DNA of 41,507 bases from Nitrospiraceae bacterium (GTDB lineage: Bacteria; Nitrospirota; Thermodesulfovibrionia; UBA6902). The stretch is from NCBI GenBank assembly GCA_003599275.1, contig QZJG01000027.1, forward strand, positions 1 to 41,507. The letters are read 5' to 3'. Within the stretch, counting starts at the first letter, position 1, and each line of letters opens with the position of its first letter. Positions 7,464 to 16,129 of this stretch are shown here, piece after piece. A program made the translations under genes and the position numbers. The notes under the pieces are model-generated. The model was not told the DNA's origin, searched no databases, and was given only the letters and a program-made list of their open reading frames with translations.

Positions 7464-8675
7464 ATGGAAAAACCGGGATTTGTTATAGGCAATATAGCAA
7501 AAGGGAAAGATTTATGGGACAGGAAGAATGAAATAAACAGCCTCTGGCAGGCACTCGCAAAAAGCTCTGTCCTGTTAAAAGCGCCAAGACGCTTCGGCAA
7601 ATCCAGCATCATGTATCATCTTTATGAAAACCCTCAGCCTGATTGCACCGTCTTCTTTCATGATACGGAAGGAATGAAGTCTCCGGAAGATTTTATAACC
7701 GGAATTATGACAAGCGCGTTAGTGGACTCCCGTTTTAAAAAGTTTCTTAAAAGCACCTCAAAGTGGGTAAAAAATATTTTCAGGCAAGTCGAGGAAGTAG
7801 ATATTGCCGACATAAGGATCAAAATAAGAGACGGGATAAAGGAGAACTGGCAGGATAAGGGACGTGAGCTGATTTCAACCCTGAAAGAATTCGACGGCAG
7901 GATTATTTTTATTCTCGATGAACTTCCGATGCTTGTCCAGAACATTGAAAGGAAGCATAATCCTCAAACGGCATTTGATTTTCTTCATTGGTTCAGAGGT
8001 GTTCGACAAATGCCTGACATGGAAAAAATCCGCTGGGTGGTTGGCGGCTCCATAGGCATCGAGCATATCCTGGAAAGGATCAAGGCAGGCACAAAAACTA
8101 TAAATGATTTCCACATCATCAGTGTGGGGGCATTTTCTGCCGAAGACGGCGCGGCCTATGTTAAGGCGCTTTTGAAAAATGAAGGACAACTTACCCGGAT
8201 ACAGCCTGCAATAATTGAAAAGATGATCGAGGCAGTCGGCGCTCCGGTGCCTTATTTTCTGCAAATACTCGCCTATGAGAGTCTCAATGAAATGAGAAGG
8301 CGCAAACAAAGAACGCTTAACAAGGAAATTATTGACAACGCATATTATGAAAAAGTCTTAGGCCCGGCCAGCAGGACCTACTTCGAACATTACTTTACAA
8401 GATTGAAAGATTATTACGATGAACACTGTGAACATGTTGCCAAGCGGCTGATTCTTGAAGTAGCGAGAAAAGGGAGGGTTGATAAAACTCACCTGTTTAA
8501 ACTGTTTCGCCTAACATGCAAAGGCAAACTGACCGACGAGACCTTCGGGCATCTAATGACCGATATTGAAAATGATTTTTACGTTTCCTATAGCGTTAAG
8601 GCAAAAACCTATAGCTTCACCACTAATGTCCTTCGTGACTGGTGGCTAAGGTATTATGATTTGGTGGAGGAATAA
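7464..8675 (+). CDS. Archaeal-type/STAND-like AAA ATPase, first gene of ATPase pair
   Basis: 403 residues, start supported by GGAGGGG. An N-terminal DRKNEI motif (about 19-24) precedes Walker A APRRFGKSS (40-48) and Walker B IIFILDELP (about 147-155, D152-E153). A sensor-like VVGGSIGIEHIL and a GAPVPYFLQILAY segment, similar in place to the STAND GxP motif, follow. The C-terminus (about 310-403) looks like a winged-helix with a DHLM-like FGHLMTDIENDF stretch and a final WWLRYYDL. This layout matches the archaeal ATPase (PF01637-like) group of prokaryotic P-loop proteins, many of which are signalling or defence related. The gene ends 2 bp before the next ATPase. Both genes are visibly more AT-rich than their neighbours, suggesting transfer. 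The cellular role is unknown. Confidence 0.8.
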   Translation: MEKPGFVIGNIAKGKDLWDRKNEINSLWQALAKSSVLLKAPRRFGKSSIMYHLYENPQPDCTVFFHDTEGMKSPEDFITGIMTSALVDSRFKKFLKSTSKWVKNIFRQVEEVDIADIRIKIRDGIKENWQDKGRELISTLKEFDGRIIFILDELPMLVQNIERKHNPQTAFDFLHWFRGVRQMPDMEKIRWVVGGSIGIEHILERIKAGTKTINDFHIISVGAFSAEDGAAYVKALLKNEGQLTRIQPAIIEKMIEAVGAPVPYFLQILAYESLNEMRRRKQRTLNKEIIDNAYYEKVLGPASRTYFEHYFTRLKDYYDEHCEHVAKRLILEVARKGRVDKTHLFKLFRLTCKGKLTDETFGHLMTDIENDFYVSYSVKAKTYSFTTNVLRDWWLRYYDLVEE

Positions 8676-8677
8676 CT

Positions 8678-10516
8678 ATGAGATTTTATAAATATACGCC
8701 CGCATTGCTTGATCCAAAGACGCTTGAAGATACCCTGATCGGCAGGGATTTGGAGCTTGATAACATAAAGCGGATATTAAAGAGCGCCTCGTCAGGCAAG
8801 AGTTTTTCCCATCCGGTTCTCATTGGTCCGAAAGGAATCGGGAAAAGTCATATGCTGCGGATCATTTACTATGGGGTAAAAGGAGAAATAAAAGCTAAGG
8901 GAATAAACGCATTCAAAAATAAGTTTGTCCCTGTTATCTTATCTGAGGAAGAATATCCGGGAAATGTAACTAAATTTTTTAAGCTGGCCCTGCAATATCT
9001 CAAGGAATCAAATACAAAGGAAATTCCTCCAATTCCTGAAGAATTAATGAAAGCAGTGACGTTAAATGTAAAAGAGCGGGAAATTGCGCTTGATTATATA
9101 AAAACATTCAGGAAAAAGTCCGGGAAGATCTTGCTCCTTCTCGTTGATAACCTGAATGATATTCTTGAGCGATTCACCTCGGAAGACCAGTCGGCGATGA
9201 GGGACTTGCTGATGACGTGCGACAGCTTACTTCTTATAGGCGCCGCGCCCACACTCTTTGATTCAATAATCAATCATGACAAACCTCTCTACAACTTCTT
9301 TGAGATTATCTGGCTCAAAGACTTGCCTTTTGATGAAACCATTTTACTTCTTAATAAATATGCAGAGCTTGGCCAAAGAAAAGATCTGTTAGAAAAGTTC
9401 AAAAAAGAAGAGGCAAAACTTCGGGCGATTCATGAACTGGCAGGCGGCAATCCGCGACTAATATTGAGTTTGTACCATATCATAGTTGAGGGGGACATAA
9501 CATCTGTTGAAAATACGTTTCTCAAGCTACTTGATGAGCTTTCGCCTTATTTCCGGGAAAGGATGAAAGACCTTTCCGAGCAGCAGAAAGAGATCATTGA
9601 TGTAATGGCAAGGGCTGAAGGATTACTGACCCCAACCGAAATTGCCGGTCGCTGTTACATGCCTGTCAATATTGTACTATCTCAAATTAAGAGGCTTGAA
9701 AGAGCAGGCTACATCAAAATTTCCAAGAAACATGCAAGGAAAGTTTTTTATGATTTCAACGAAAGACTCTTTAGCCTGTGGAGACAGATGCGAGTGGAAG
9801 CTGGAAGGAAGAGGCTTGGATTTATTGTAAGGTTTTTGGAATTGTGGTTCACGAAGGACGAATTAATTGAAGAGTTCAGGAGCACAGTAGATAAGATATA
9901 CAAGCTTTTATTAAAAGGCGATGTAGATAGGATGAAGTTGTTCGGTAATAAATTATGGTATATAGGAGAAGCGGCTTCAAAGATTAAGCCAAGAATCAAA
10001 GAGCAGTCTGAAGAGGTGCTTAAGATAATTAGTGATGTTCAAGAAGCATTCAAAGAAATATCGCACCAGATAGAGGCAAATTTAACGATCGCAACCGAAG
10101 GTGCAAAAACAGTTTCCGTTTTATTATGGCAAATTTCAAAATTGAGGGCAGATGAGGCAGATAAAGCTAATGAAGTTTCTAAAGAGCTCTTATCAATAAT
10201 AATGAATATTAAAAATATTGACAAATTCCTCCGCGCCCTATCAGTCATAATGGAGGTCATTGTAATATACAAACAAATAAATTCTATTAAATGTATTCTG
10301 CATGAACTAAGCAAGTTAGATCGGCAAGAAATTCTCGCCTTTTTATCTCCTTATTTAACACTCGTAAAATACCTCGAAACCAAAGACCCTGAAATCATCG
10401 ACAGGCTGCGGCATGAAGAGCGGATAGTGATTGAAGATATGATAAGGATAGTCGAGGGGAAGGCAGAGGCGAAAACAATTGGTGGGAAGATTAAACCGAA
10501 TAAAAAGAAAAAATGA
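8678..10516 (+). CDS. STAND-like P-loop ATPase with winged helix and long helical C-terminus
   Basis: 612 residues; GGAGG at 8665-8669 sits in the end of the previous gene, 2 bp spacing, so translation is coupled. A GRDLELDNI box (22-30) precedes Walker A GPKGIGKS (50-57). Walker B is ILLLLVDNLND with D157 followed by N158, so the usual catalytic Glu is replaced. A GAAPTLFD sensor-like segment and AGGNPRLIL (GxP-type) follow. Around 300-365 a winged helix (LTPTEIAGRCYMPVNIVLSQIKRLERAGYI as two adjacent parts) resembles MarR/ArsR-type domains. Residues 370-600 are almost all alpha-helical, with a lysine-rich tail ending in KKKK. The combination fits a STAND-type switch ATPase with a helical sensor region. 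It is likely the partner of the preceding ATPase. Function is not known. Confidence 0.8.
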   Translation: MRFYKYTPALLDPKTLEDTLIGRDLELDNIKRILKSASSGKSFSHPVLIGPKGIGKSHMLRIIYYGVKGEIKAKGINAFKNKFVPVILSEEEYPGNVTKFFKLALQYLKESNTKEIPPIPEELMKAVTLNVKEREIALDYIKTFRKKSGKILLLLVDNLNDILERFTSEDQSAMRDLLMTCDSLLLIGAAPTLFDSIINHDKPLYNFFEIIWLKDLPFDETILLLNKYAELGQRKDLLEKFKKEEAKLRAIHELAGGNPRLILSLYHIIVEGDITSVENTFLKLLDELSPYFRERMKDLSEQQKEIIDVMARAEGLLTPTEIAGRCYMPVNIVLSQIKRLERAGYIKISKKHARKVFYDFNERLFSLWRQMRVEAGRKRLGFIVRFLELWFTKDELIEEFRSTVDKIYKLLLKGDVDRMKLFGNKLWYIGEAASKIKPRIKEQSEEVLKIISDVQEAFKEISHQIEANLTIATEGAKTVSVLLWQISKLRADEADKANEVSKELLSIIMNIKNIDKFLRALSVIMEVIVIYKQINSIKCILHELSKLDRQEILAFLSPYLTLVKYLETKDPEIIDRLRHEERIVIEDMIRIVEGKAEAKTIGGKIKPNKKKK

Positions 10517-10579
10517 TTTATAATGCACAGCAAAAAGCGGGCACAGGATTAACACCCGGACCCGCTTCTCTATCCCTAA

Positions 10580-10599
10580 CCCCTCTTGTTATAGAGGGG
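10580..10599. terminator. Stem-loop between convergent genes, possible terminator
   Basis: CCCCTCT (10580-10586) and AGAGGGG (10593-10599) form a perfect 7-bp stem with a 6-nt loop, midway between the ends of the ATPase operon (10516) and the aldolase (10607). There is no good T-run on either strand. A second perfect pair, AAGCGGG (10535-10541) / CCCGCTT (10561-10567), lies just before it. Confidence 0.4.
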
Positions 10600-10606
10600 A
10601 ATAATG

Positions 10607-11965
10607 TTACCCTAAAATATCATCCGGCACTTTCTTCCCGACAACCACAGGCTTTACCGTTTTATCGACAAGCGGCCTTGAACCAACGACCTTAAGCTCC
10701 CTGAAAAGGAGATCAAACTTATCTGCAAGCTCCTTCATGATTGGGCCTTTTACATCTGCCGGGAGGTCCCACCACTTTTTCTTCAGCGTGCCATAGCCTT
10801 TCTTGCGCGTACTGTAGAAGAACTGTTCGTCGGTCTGACCTTCTTTCCTCTCCTTTGCGCATTCCTGCTTCAGATAGGCATAAACCTCGTCTCTGAATGA
10901 AGCGGACATCGCCTTGCTGTCATACATGATGTTCTGAAATCCTGTCGCAAGATGGACTTCGGATGTAGTTGTTTCAGGGAAAGTATGGAACGCTTCGTCG
11001 GGCAAAGTTGACGCGCCGTGCTGGACCGCGCCGGAAAGTCCATATTCCTTTCTCGCTGCATCTGAAATCTGTCTGAGCGTGTCAAAGTCGATTTTGACTT
11101 TTGCGAGTGTGCCGTCAGGAAGAACGACGCCGCCGTGCGCAGTGCCAGTCTGAACGCTCATCTTGCTTATACCTTTGCCTTTGTAAGTTTCCCTGAATCC
11201 GTCAAGATATGCCCTCAGTTCTTCGGGCGTGCTGTTCTTGCCGCCGATCTCTCCGATCTCTCCGCCTACCGATACCGTGACGCCCCTGGGCTCAAGGCCC
11301 CTGATATATTCAGTCAGCTCCGCGGCGTTTTCAAAGTTGGGCCTCTGCTGTTCTTTCAGCGTCGGCTTTTCAAGGTCAACGAGCGTGGATGAGTCAATAT
11401 CAATGTTGTAAAATTCCGCTTCGATTGCCTCTTTAATGAGTCCCTTGATATAGTTCTTTTCAAGATCGGGACCGGACAGGTAGTTCTTTCTTATGAGCTG
11501 GAAATGGTCGCCCTGAATGAACACTGGACCGACATAGCCCTCCTTTACCGCAGCGGCAAGCACAACCGCGGAATATTCGAGCGGTTTCTGTTTTGTATAT
11601 CCTATCTCCGAGCGGGCTATTTCAAATATGAAGGCCCCGACATTTTTCTCAATTGCCTTTTTGAAGACGACCCTGGAAGTGTCATAGGTGAGGCCCCTGA
11701 TGTTCATTGCGGGCACGGTGAATCCGGGATAATTCCTCCCCATCTCTTCATACAGCGACTGGATTGATGAAGGCACTGCGCCCATCTGTTTGGCTATCTC
11801 AATGACAAGCCGCTGGAGGGATTTCCTCCGCTCCTCATCGGGATTAAAAACAGCCTCGTAAATCAGTTCGTCTATGAGACCTCTTACTGCTGCCGCGTCC
11901 TTGACCTGCACCATGCCGCCTGCGATATTTACGCAATCCTTCAGCTTCACCATAACATCCGCCAT
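10607..11965 (-). CDS. fba: Class II fructose-bisphosphate aldolase family protein
   Basis: 452 residues, long for the family (usually 280-360) because of extensions at both ends. Metal and substrate motifs of the class II fold are visible: IQGDHF (the zinc-site His region), IDSSTL, GGEIGEIGGKN, QTGTAHGG (second zinc His) and VQHGAST for phosphate binding. Reaction: reversible cleavage of fructose 1,6-bisphosphate (or tagatose bisphosphate) to triose phosphates in the cytoplasm. The start has GGAGGAGGC 7 bp upstream. It faces the ATPase operon convergently, and the two phosphofructokinases lie beyond that operon; together these are upper-glycolysis genes interrupted by the ATPases. The extended form is seen in several anaerobic phyla; sugar specificity is not certain. 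Confidence 0.88.
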   Translation of the reverse strand: MADVMVKLKDCVNIAGGMVQVKDAAAVRGLIDELIYEAVFNPDEERRKSLQRLVIEIAKQMGAVPSSIQSLYEEMGRNYPGFTVPAMNIRGLTYDTSRVVFKKAIEKNVGAFIFEIARSEIGYTKQKPLEYSAVVLAAAVKEGYVGPVFIQGDHFQLIRKNYLSGPDLEKNYIKGLIKEAIEAEFYNIDIDSSTLVDLEKPTLKEQQRPNFENAAELTEYIRGLEPRGVTVSVGGEIGEIGGKNSTPEELRAYLDGFRETYKGKGISKMSVQTGTAHGGVVLPDGTLAKVKIDFDTLRQISDAARKEYGLSGAVQHGASTLPDEAFHTFPETTTSEVHLATGFQNIMYDSKAMSASFRDEVYAYLKQECAKERKEGQTDEQFFYSTRKKGYGTLKKKWWDLPADVKGPIMKELADKFDLLFRELKVVGSRPLVDKTVKPVVVGKKVPDDILG

Positions 11966-12261
11966 ATTGATGCCTCCTCCATATAATTTGGTTTGACGTC
12001 TAATAAAAAAAGCAAAAGTTCAGAAACCTGAACCGGCCGCCTTTTAATCTTATCGGCAGTAGAATGAAAAAATCAAATCACCCTGCTGCATGCATGCAGT
12101 TAAGCTGTGAAAATCATAGCAGAACCATTTCAATGAATCAACGGAAAAAAGCTCTATTACGGGAAAAAATTCAGACCCGGTACCGTTACAGTCTTGATAT
12201 AGTTTGGGAGCAGGTTTAAAATTACAGGGCTTATCAGTTTCAAAATCTTTGAGGGGACCTA
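11966..12261. other. Divergent intergenic region between aldolase and comEC
   Basis: About 296 bp that should hold both promoters. No clear pair of -35/-10 boxes could be assigned with confidence. It contains a perfect 14-bp palindrome CTGCATGCATGCAG at 12086-12099. No gene of convincing quality is seen. Confidence 0.5.
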
Positions 12262-14709
12262 ATGAAGAAATTACCGGCAACCGGCATGCCTGTTCTTACC
12301 GCCTGTTTCATATCGGGGACCGCCGCGTTCAGATTCTTTACCTTCTTCCCCGTGTCCATCTCTGCTCTATGTATCGCGGCGATCTTTTGGCCGTTCAGGA
12401 AGCAGAGAGACCTGGGAAAGACCTTCACAATCATATGCGCGTTTTCTTTCGGGTTATTCTACAGTCATATAAGGCAAGAGACTATCCAGGCGCCGGCGCT
12501 GCCCGATGCCGGGGTTTCCCTTGAAGGCAATATCATCGATGTCCCTGAAGTGTCAAACGGGAAGCTCCGGTTTACACTCGGCGAGGTTTTCTCGGACGGG
12601 GTAAAAATCGAAGGCAAAGTCAGACTGTTTGTATCTCAGGGACTGGATGTGTCAACAGAAAAGCCGCTGTCATGCGGCGACAGGATAAGCGCCTTTGCGA
12701 AATTAAAGGCGCCGACTGTACTCCATAATCCGGGCGTTTATTCATATGATCCGGCAGGGGCCGGGATTGCAGCCAACGGCACTGCAAAATATATAAGAGT
12801 CATCAGGAGAGGGGAAGGTCCGGCATCACTCATAAACCAAAAACGCCGTTTGACCGGGGACATTATCGACCACAGTCTTTCGATGAAAAGCGCCGCGTTT
12901 CATAAGGCCATAATAGCGGGACTTACAGGCGGCATAACACAGGAGATGCGGGACTCTTTCAGCGCGACAGGCCTGGCGCACCTTCTCAGCATATCAGGCA
13001 CACATTTTGGGCTCCTCGCCTTTATCATATTTAAAGCAGTCAGGACGTCGGTAAAATGTCTGCCGGTCAGGCCCTTCACAAGGATGACCCTGTATCTTGC
13101 TCCCACACAGCTTGCGGTTTTAGGCACGCTGCCAGTATTACTGCTGTATGCGGCGCTTTCCGGGATGAGCATCCCGACGGTGCGCTCCCTTGTAATGGTC
13201 TTCATTTATATGATCGCCCTTTTTCTGGGAAGGAAGGGCCAGTGGCTGAACTCCCTTTCAATCGCCGCCCTTATAATACTCATGTGGCAGCCGGAGGCCC
13301 TCTTCGAACTTTCCTTTCAACTGTCTTTTATTGCGGTGCTCTCGATAGGGCATGTTGCCGGGACCGTAAAAGAACAGGCAAAGCAAAATACAGGCGAAGA
13401 CATGAGGTCCCTCACCACGAAAATTATTGATAAATTAAAACCGGCCACACTCATGACCGGGGCCGCGATAATAGGGACCGCGCCCCTTGCAGCCCTTGCC
13501 TTCCAGCAGTTTCCGGTGATTTCCCCGGTCACCAATTTATTACTGACCCCTTTTGTATGTTTCATCATCCTCCCGCTCGGATTTTTTACGGCCTTTTACG
13601 CGCTCATGTTCCGGCTTTCAGTCATGCCGCTGAGCGGTCTGACTGACGCGATTACGCTTTTTGCCCTGAGGGCCATCGACTTGTTTTCTCAAATTCCATA
13701 TTCCAGCATACATGTTCCAGGCCCGTCAATCGCTTTGGTCCTTTTCTACTTTCTTTCATTACTGTTTGTTATCAAAAATCCATCACGATGGAAGCTGTTT
13801 CCTTTTGCACTTGTCATCATCACATACTTGACGGTCCCCCATCTCCCGGGCAACGGCCTGCGGATCACTTTCCTCGATGTGGGGCAGGGAGATTCATCCG
13901 TGATAAGGCTGCCTGATAAAAAAACCATGCTGATTGACGGAGGGGGGCAGGAGCCGGACATGGGGCGAAGGGTCGTCGCGCCGTATTTATGGTCTCAGGG
14001 GACAGACAGCATCGACTACCTTGTCCTGAGCCATCCGGATTCCGACCATTACGGAGGGCTTATTTTCATTATGGACAATTTCAGGATCGGCGAAGTATGG
14101 ACAAGCGGCAGGAAGCCCCCCGGGGCAGACAGGTTCTTCCGGAAGGTGTCAGAGGAAAAAATTCCATGCAAAACACTGAAACGGGGAGACTTCCTCGAGG
14201 CGGACGGCTACAGTATTTACGTGTTTCATCCTTACGATGATTTTTACGCGGATTCTCCGAGAGGCGAAGCTTCCGCCGAGAACAGCGAATCCCTCGTCAT
14301 GAAAATTGTCTACGGGGGAGCGTCGGTCCTATTTACCGGCGACATAGAGGAAGAGGCGGAATGGGACATGTTAAATCTGGGCCAATGGCTTAAAAGCGAC
14401 ATTATAAAAGTCCCTCATCACGGAAGCAGGACGTCAAGCTCTCCGGATTTTCTAAAAACCGTCAAACCCCGGATAGCGATAGTCAGCGCAGGCCAAAACA
14501 ATTCGTTCGGGCATCCCCACACGGAAACAAACGTAAGATACAAAGACGCCGGGGTGAAATTATTCAGGACCGACATCGACGGCGCGGTCACGATAATTCC
14601 AGTGAATAAAACCTATGAAGTCAAAACCTACAGAGACAGTACATTCAAGAAGGTGGGGGAACTGAGGGATGAAATCCGAAACCTGAAAATATTTTTTATG
14701 GGGAGTTAA
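12262..14709 (+). CDS. comEC: ComEC/Rec2 family DNA-uptake channel
   Basis: 815 residues, the full three-part ComEC plan. An N-terminal DUF4131-like soluble/OB region with two hydrophobic helices; a multi-helix Competence domain (about 210-530) beginning at KAIIAGLTGGITQEMRDSF with HLLSISGTHFGLLA; and a C-terminal metallo-beta-lactamase domain with FLDVGQGDSSVI, LSHPDSDHYGGL (metal site near residues 591-600), FTGDIEEEAE and VPHHGSRTSSSPDFL. It forms the inner-membrane channel carrying single-stranded DNA during transformation, with the C-terminal domain probably degrading the other strand. The start follows GAGGGG. The presence implies potential natural competence, though no comEA or pilus gene is in the window. 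Confidence 0.95.
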   Translation: MKKLPATGMPVLTACFISGTAAFRFFTFFPVSISALCIAAIFWPFRKQRDLGKTFTIICAFSFGLFYSHIRQETIQAPALPDAGVSLEGNIIDVPEVSNGKLRFTLGEVFSDGVKIEGKVRLFVSQGLDVSTEKPLSCGDRISAFAKLKAPTVLHNPGVYSYDPAGAGIAANGTAKYIRVIRRGEGPASLINQKRRLTGDIIDHSLSMKSAAFHKAIIAGLTGGITQEMRDSFSATGLAHLLSISGTHFGLLAFIIFKAVRTSVKCLPVRPFTRMTLYLAPTQLAVLGTLPVLLLYAALSGMSIPTVRSLVMVFIYMIALFLGRKGQWLNSLSIAALIILMWQPEALFELSFQLSFIAVLSIGHVAGTVKEQAKQNTGEDMRSLTTKIIDKLKPATLMTGAAIIGTAPLAALAFQQFPVISPVTNLLLTPFVCFIILPLGFFTAFYALMFRLSVMPLSGLTDAITLFALRAIDLFSQIPYSSIHVPGPSIALVLFYFLSLLFVIKNPSRWKLFPFALVIITYLTVPHLPGNGLRITFLDVGQGDSSVIRLPDKKTMLIDGGGQEPDMGRRVVAPYLWSQGTDSIDYLVLSHPDSDHYGGLIFIMDNFRIGEVWTSGRKPPGADRFFRKVSEEKIPCKTLKRGDFLEADGYSIYVFHPYDDFYADSPRGEASAENSESLVMKIVYGGASVLFTGDIEEEAEWDMLNLGQWLKSDIIKVPHHGSRTSSSPDFLKTVKPRIAIVSAGQNNSFGHPHTETNVRYKDAGVKLFRTDIDGAVTIIPVNKTYEVKTYRDSTFKKVGELRDEIRNLKIFFMGS

Positions 14710-14729
14710 ACGCTGATCAAAAGCTTCTG

Positions 14730-14748
14730 TAACACATGGTGTTATAAT
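14730..14748 (+). promoter_or_regulatory. -10 box with overlapping palindrome upstream of lipoprotein
   Basis: TATAAT at 14743-14748 is a perfect -10 element 42 bp before the lipoprotein start, but no good -35 is found. TAACAC-ATG-GTGTTA (14730-14744) is a perfect 6-bp-armed palindrome overlapping its left edge, so a regulator-assisted promoter is possible. Confidence 0.4.
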
Positions 14749-14790
14749 TATCCTTAAGACAACCGGTCATCTGATCAAGGAGGTAACGCA

Positions 14791-15519
14791 ATGAAAAAAA
14801 TATCCATCACATGTCTTGTTTTTTTGCTCCTCGTCCCCTTTGCATGCAGCACGGGCTACAAGGCAAAACCGCTTCCCTTCAAGGCGCCGTCGGCTTACCC
14901 GAATGCTCAGGAAATATCCGGGGCAGTGGTGGCTGCAAAGGCGTACGCAGACCCGGCCGAGGCAAAAGAGGCGTTTGGATTTGATGTCCGTGAAGCAGGG
15001 ATGTTGCCCATCTCTGTAGTATTTGACAATAAAGGACATCATACTCTTGAAATAGACGCTTCCCAGACCTTCCTCGAGGACGGCGAAGGGGACCTCTGGC
15101 CGGTGCTCGAAAAAAATTTCGCTTATGAGCGGGCCACCCGGTATGCGCAGACGAAACAGATATTTAAAGAAGGCGCTTATCACGGCTTCATCGGGGCGGC
15201 GGCCGGCGCCCTGATAGGCGCAGCCGTAGGAATCGTATCCGGTCAGAATGTGGGCGAAGCAGCCGGTAAAGGCGCGGCAGTCGGGGCGGCGGGCGGAGGC
15301 ATCCTGGGAGGAATAAAGGGCGCTACTTCAAATGAGGCGAGCCGGGCTGTAATGGAAGATTTCAACAACAAATCTCTACAGTCCAAATCGATCGGGCCCA
15401 ACAGCCTTACATATGGGTTCATATTTTATCCGGGAGAAGCGAAATCGGCAAAACAGCTCCGTCTGAAGATAGTTGAAAAAGATACAGGCCTGTCCCATGT
15501 TATCTTTTTAAATTTTTGA
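14791..15519 (+). CDS. Putative lipoprotein with glycine-zipper segment
   Basis: 242 residues; AAGGAGGT is ideally spaced before the ATG. The N-terminus is a lipoprotein-like signal with a single cysteine after LLLVPFA; the -3 residue is proline, so the lipobox is not canonical. Residues about 130-175 form a glycine/alanine-rich zipper (FIGAAAGALIGAAVGIVSG then GKGAAVGAAGGGILGG), as in outer-membrane SlyB/Rcp-type proteins. The last part predicts beta strands (SLTYGFIFYPGE). Likely in the cell envelope. It has its own promoter-like region and no clear operon partner. No known family beyond glycine-zipper lipoproteins. Confidence 0.75.
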   Translation: MKKISITCLVFLLLVPFACSTGYKAKPLPFKAPSAYPNAQEISGAVVAAKAYADPAEAKEAFGFDVREAGMLPISVVFDNKGHHTLEIDASQTFLEDGEGDLWPVLEKNFAYERATRYAQTKQIFKEGAYHGFIGAAAGALIGAAVGIVSGQNVGEAAGKGAAVGAAGGGILGGIKGATSNEASRAVMEDFNNKSLQSKSIGPNSLTYGFIFYPGEAKSAKQLRLKIVEKDTGLSHVIFLNF

Positions 15520-15554
15520 GAACTGAAATCCGGCACGTATCCTGACCGCTGTTT

Positions 15555-15995
15555 TCACTGCTCGTACTGTTGCGCTTTGACAGACAGGTAGTAAGCAGCC
15601 ATCAGGACTATAATTACCCCTGCGCCTAATCCCATCTCATACAGCTTCTCGACAGGCGTATGGTCCATGAGCGAGGTCTGGGCCTCTATCAGGAGGATCC
15701 TCCTGACGGCGGCTATTATGCCGATGGCAAGAAAGGGGCCGAGTGAGAACTTCTGTTTTTTCAGAAATCTTATGACCGTCCACAGCAGCTCAAGGACAAT
15801 CAGGGCGAGGAGCACATCATTCACCAGAGCTATCATCGAAGCCCTCGAAGGACTAAGTATATTTGCAAAGGCATAAAAAATTATAAAGCCGCAGGCCACA
15901 AGAAGCAGCAGTGCGGCCAGCACGTGGAATACTATGTCTACCTTTACGAGCAGCGTCCGTATCGAGTCGGTCAGGTCTGTTTTTTCTTGTTCCAT
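15555..15995 (-). CDS. PsiE family membrane protein
   Basis: 146 residues from the ATG at 15995 (MEQEKTDL); a longer frame to 16061 has no ribosome site. Four hydrophobic helices are visible: VFHVLAALLLLVACGFIIF, VNDVLLALIVLELLWTVI, FLAIGIIAAVRRILLIEA and GLGAGVIIVLMAAYYLSV. The sequence between helices 2 and 3 (FLKKQKFSLGPFLAIGIIA, about residues 80-98) and the RRILLIEAQ stretch are typical of the PsiE/YphA phosphate-starvation-inducible family (DUF-type PF06146). Function in the family is unknown; it is an inner-membrane protein. It is convergent with the glycine-zipper lipoprotein and divergent from the peptidase gene. Confidence 0.8.
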   Translation of the reverse strand: MEQEKTDLTDSIRTLLVKVDIVFHVLAALLLLVACGFIIFYAFANILSPSRASMIALVNDVLLALIVLELLWTVIRFLKKQKFSLGPFLAIGIIAAVRRILLIEAQTSLMDHTPVEKLYEMGLGAGVIIVLMAAYYLSVKAQQYEQ

Positions 15996-16129
15996 ATTGA
16001 TAAGAACAATTATCTCAATACGGGAAAGAAAATTCAACAATAAATCTGCATAGACCGGCATTTCTTGACAAGCGAGATATTTTTTGATAGTTAGACCCTA
16101 TAAACAATGGAGCAGAGAAAGGAGTAATT

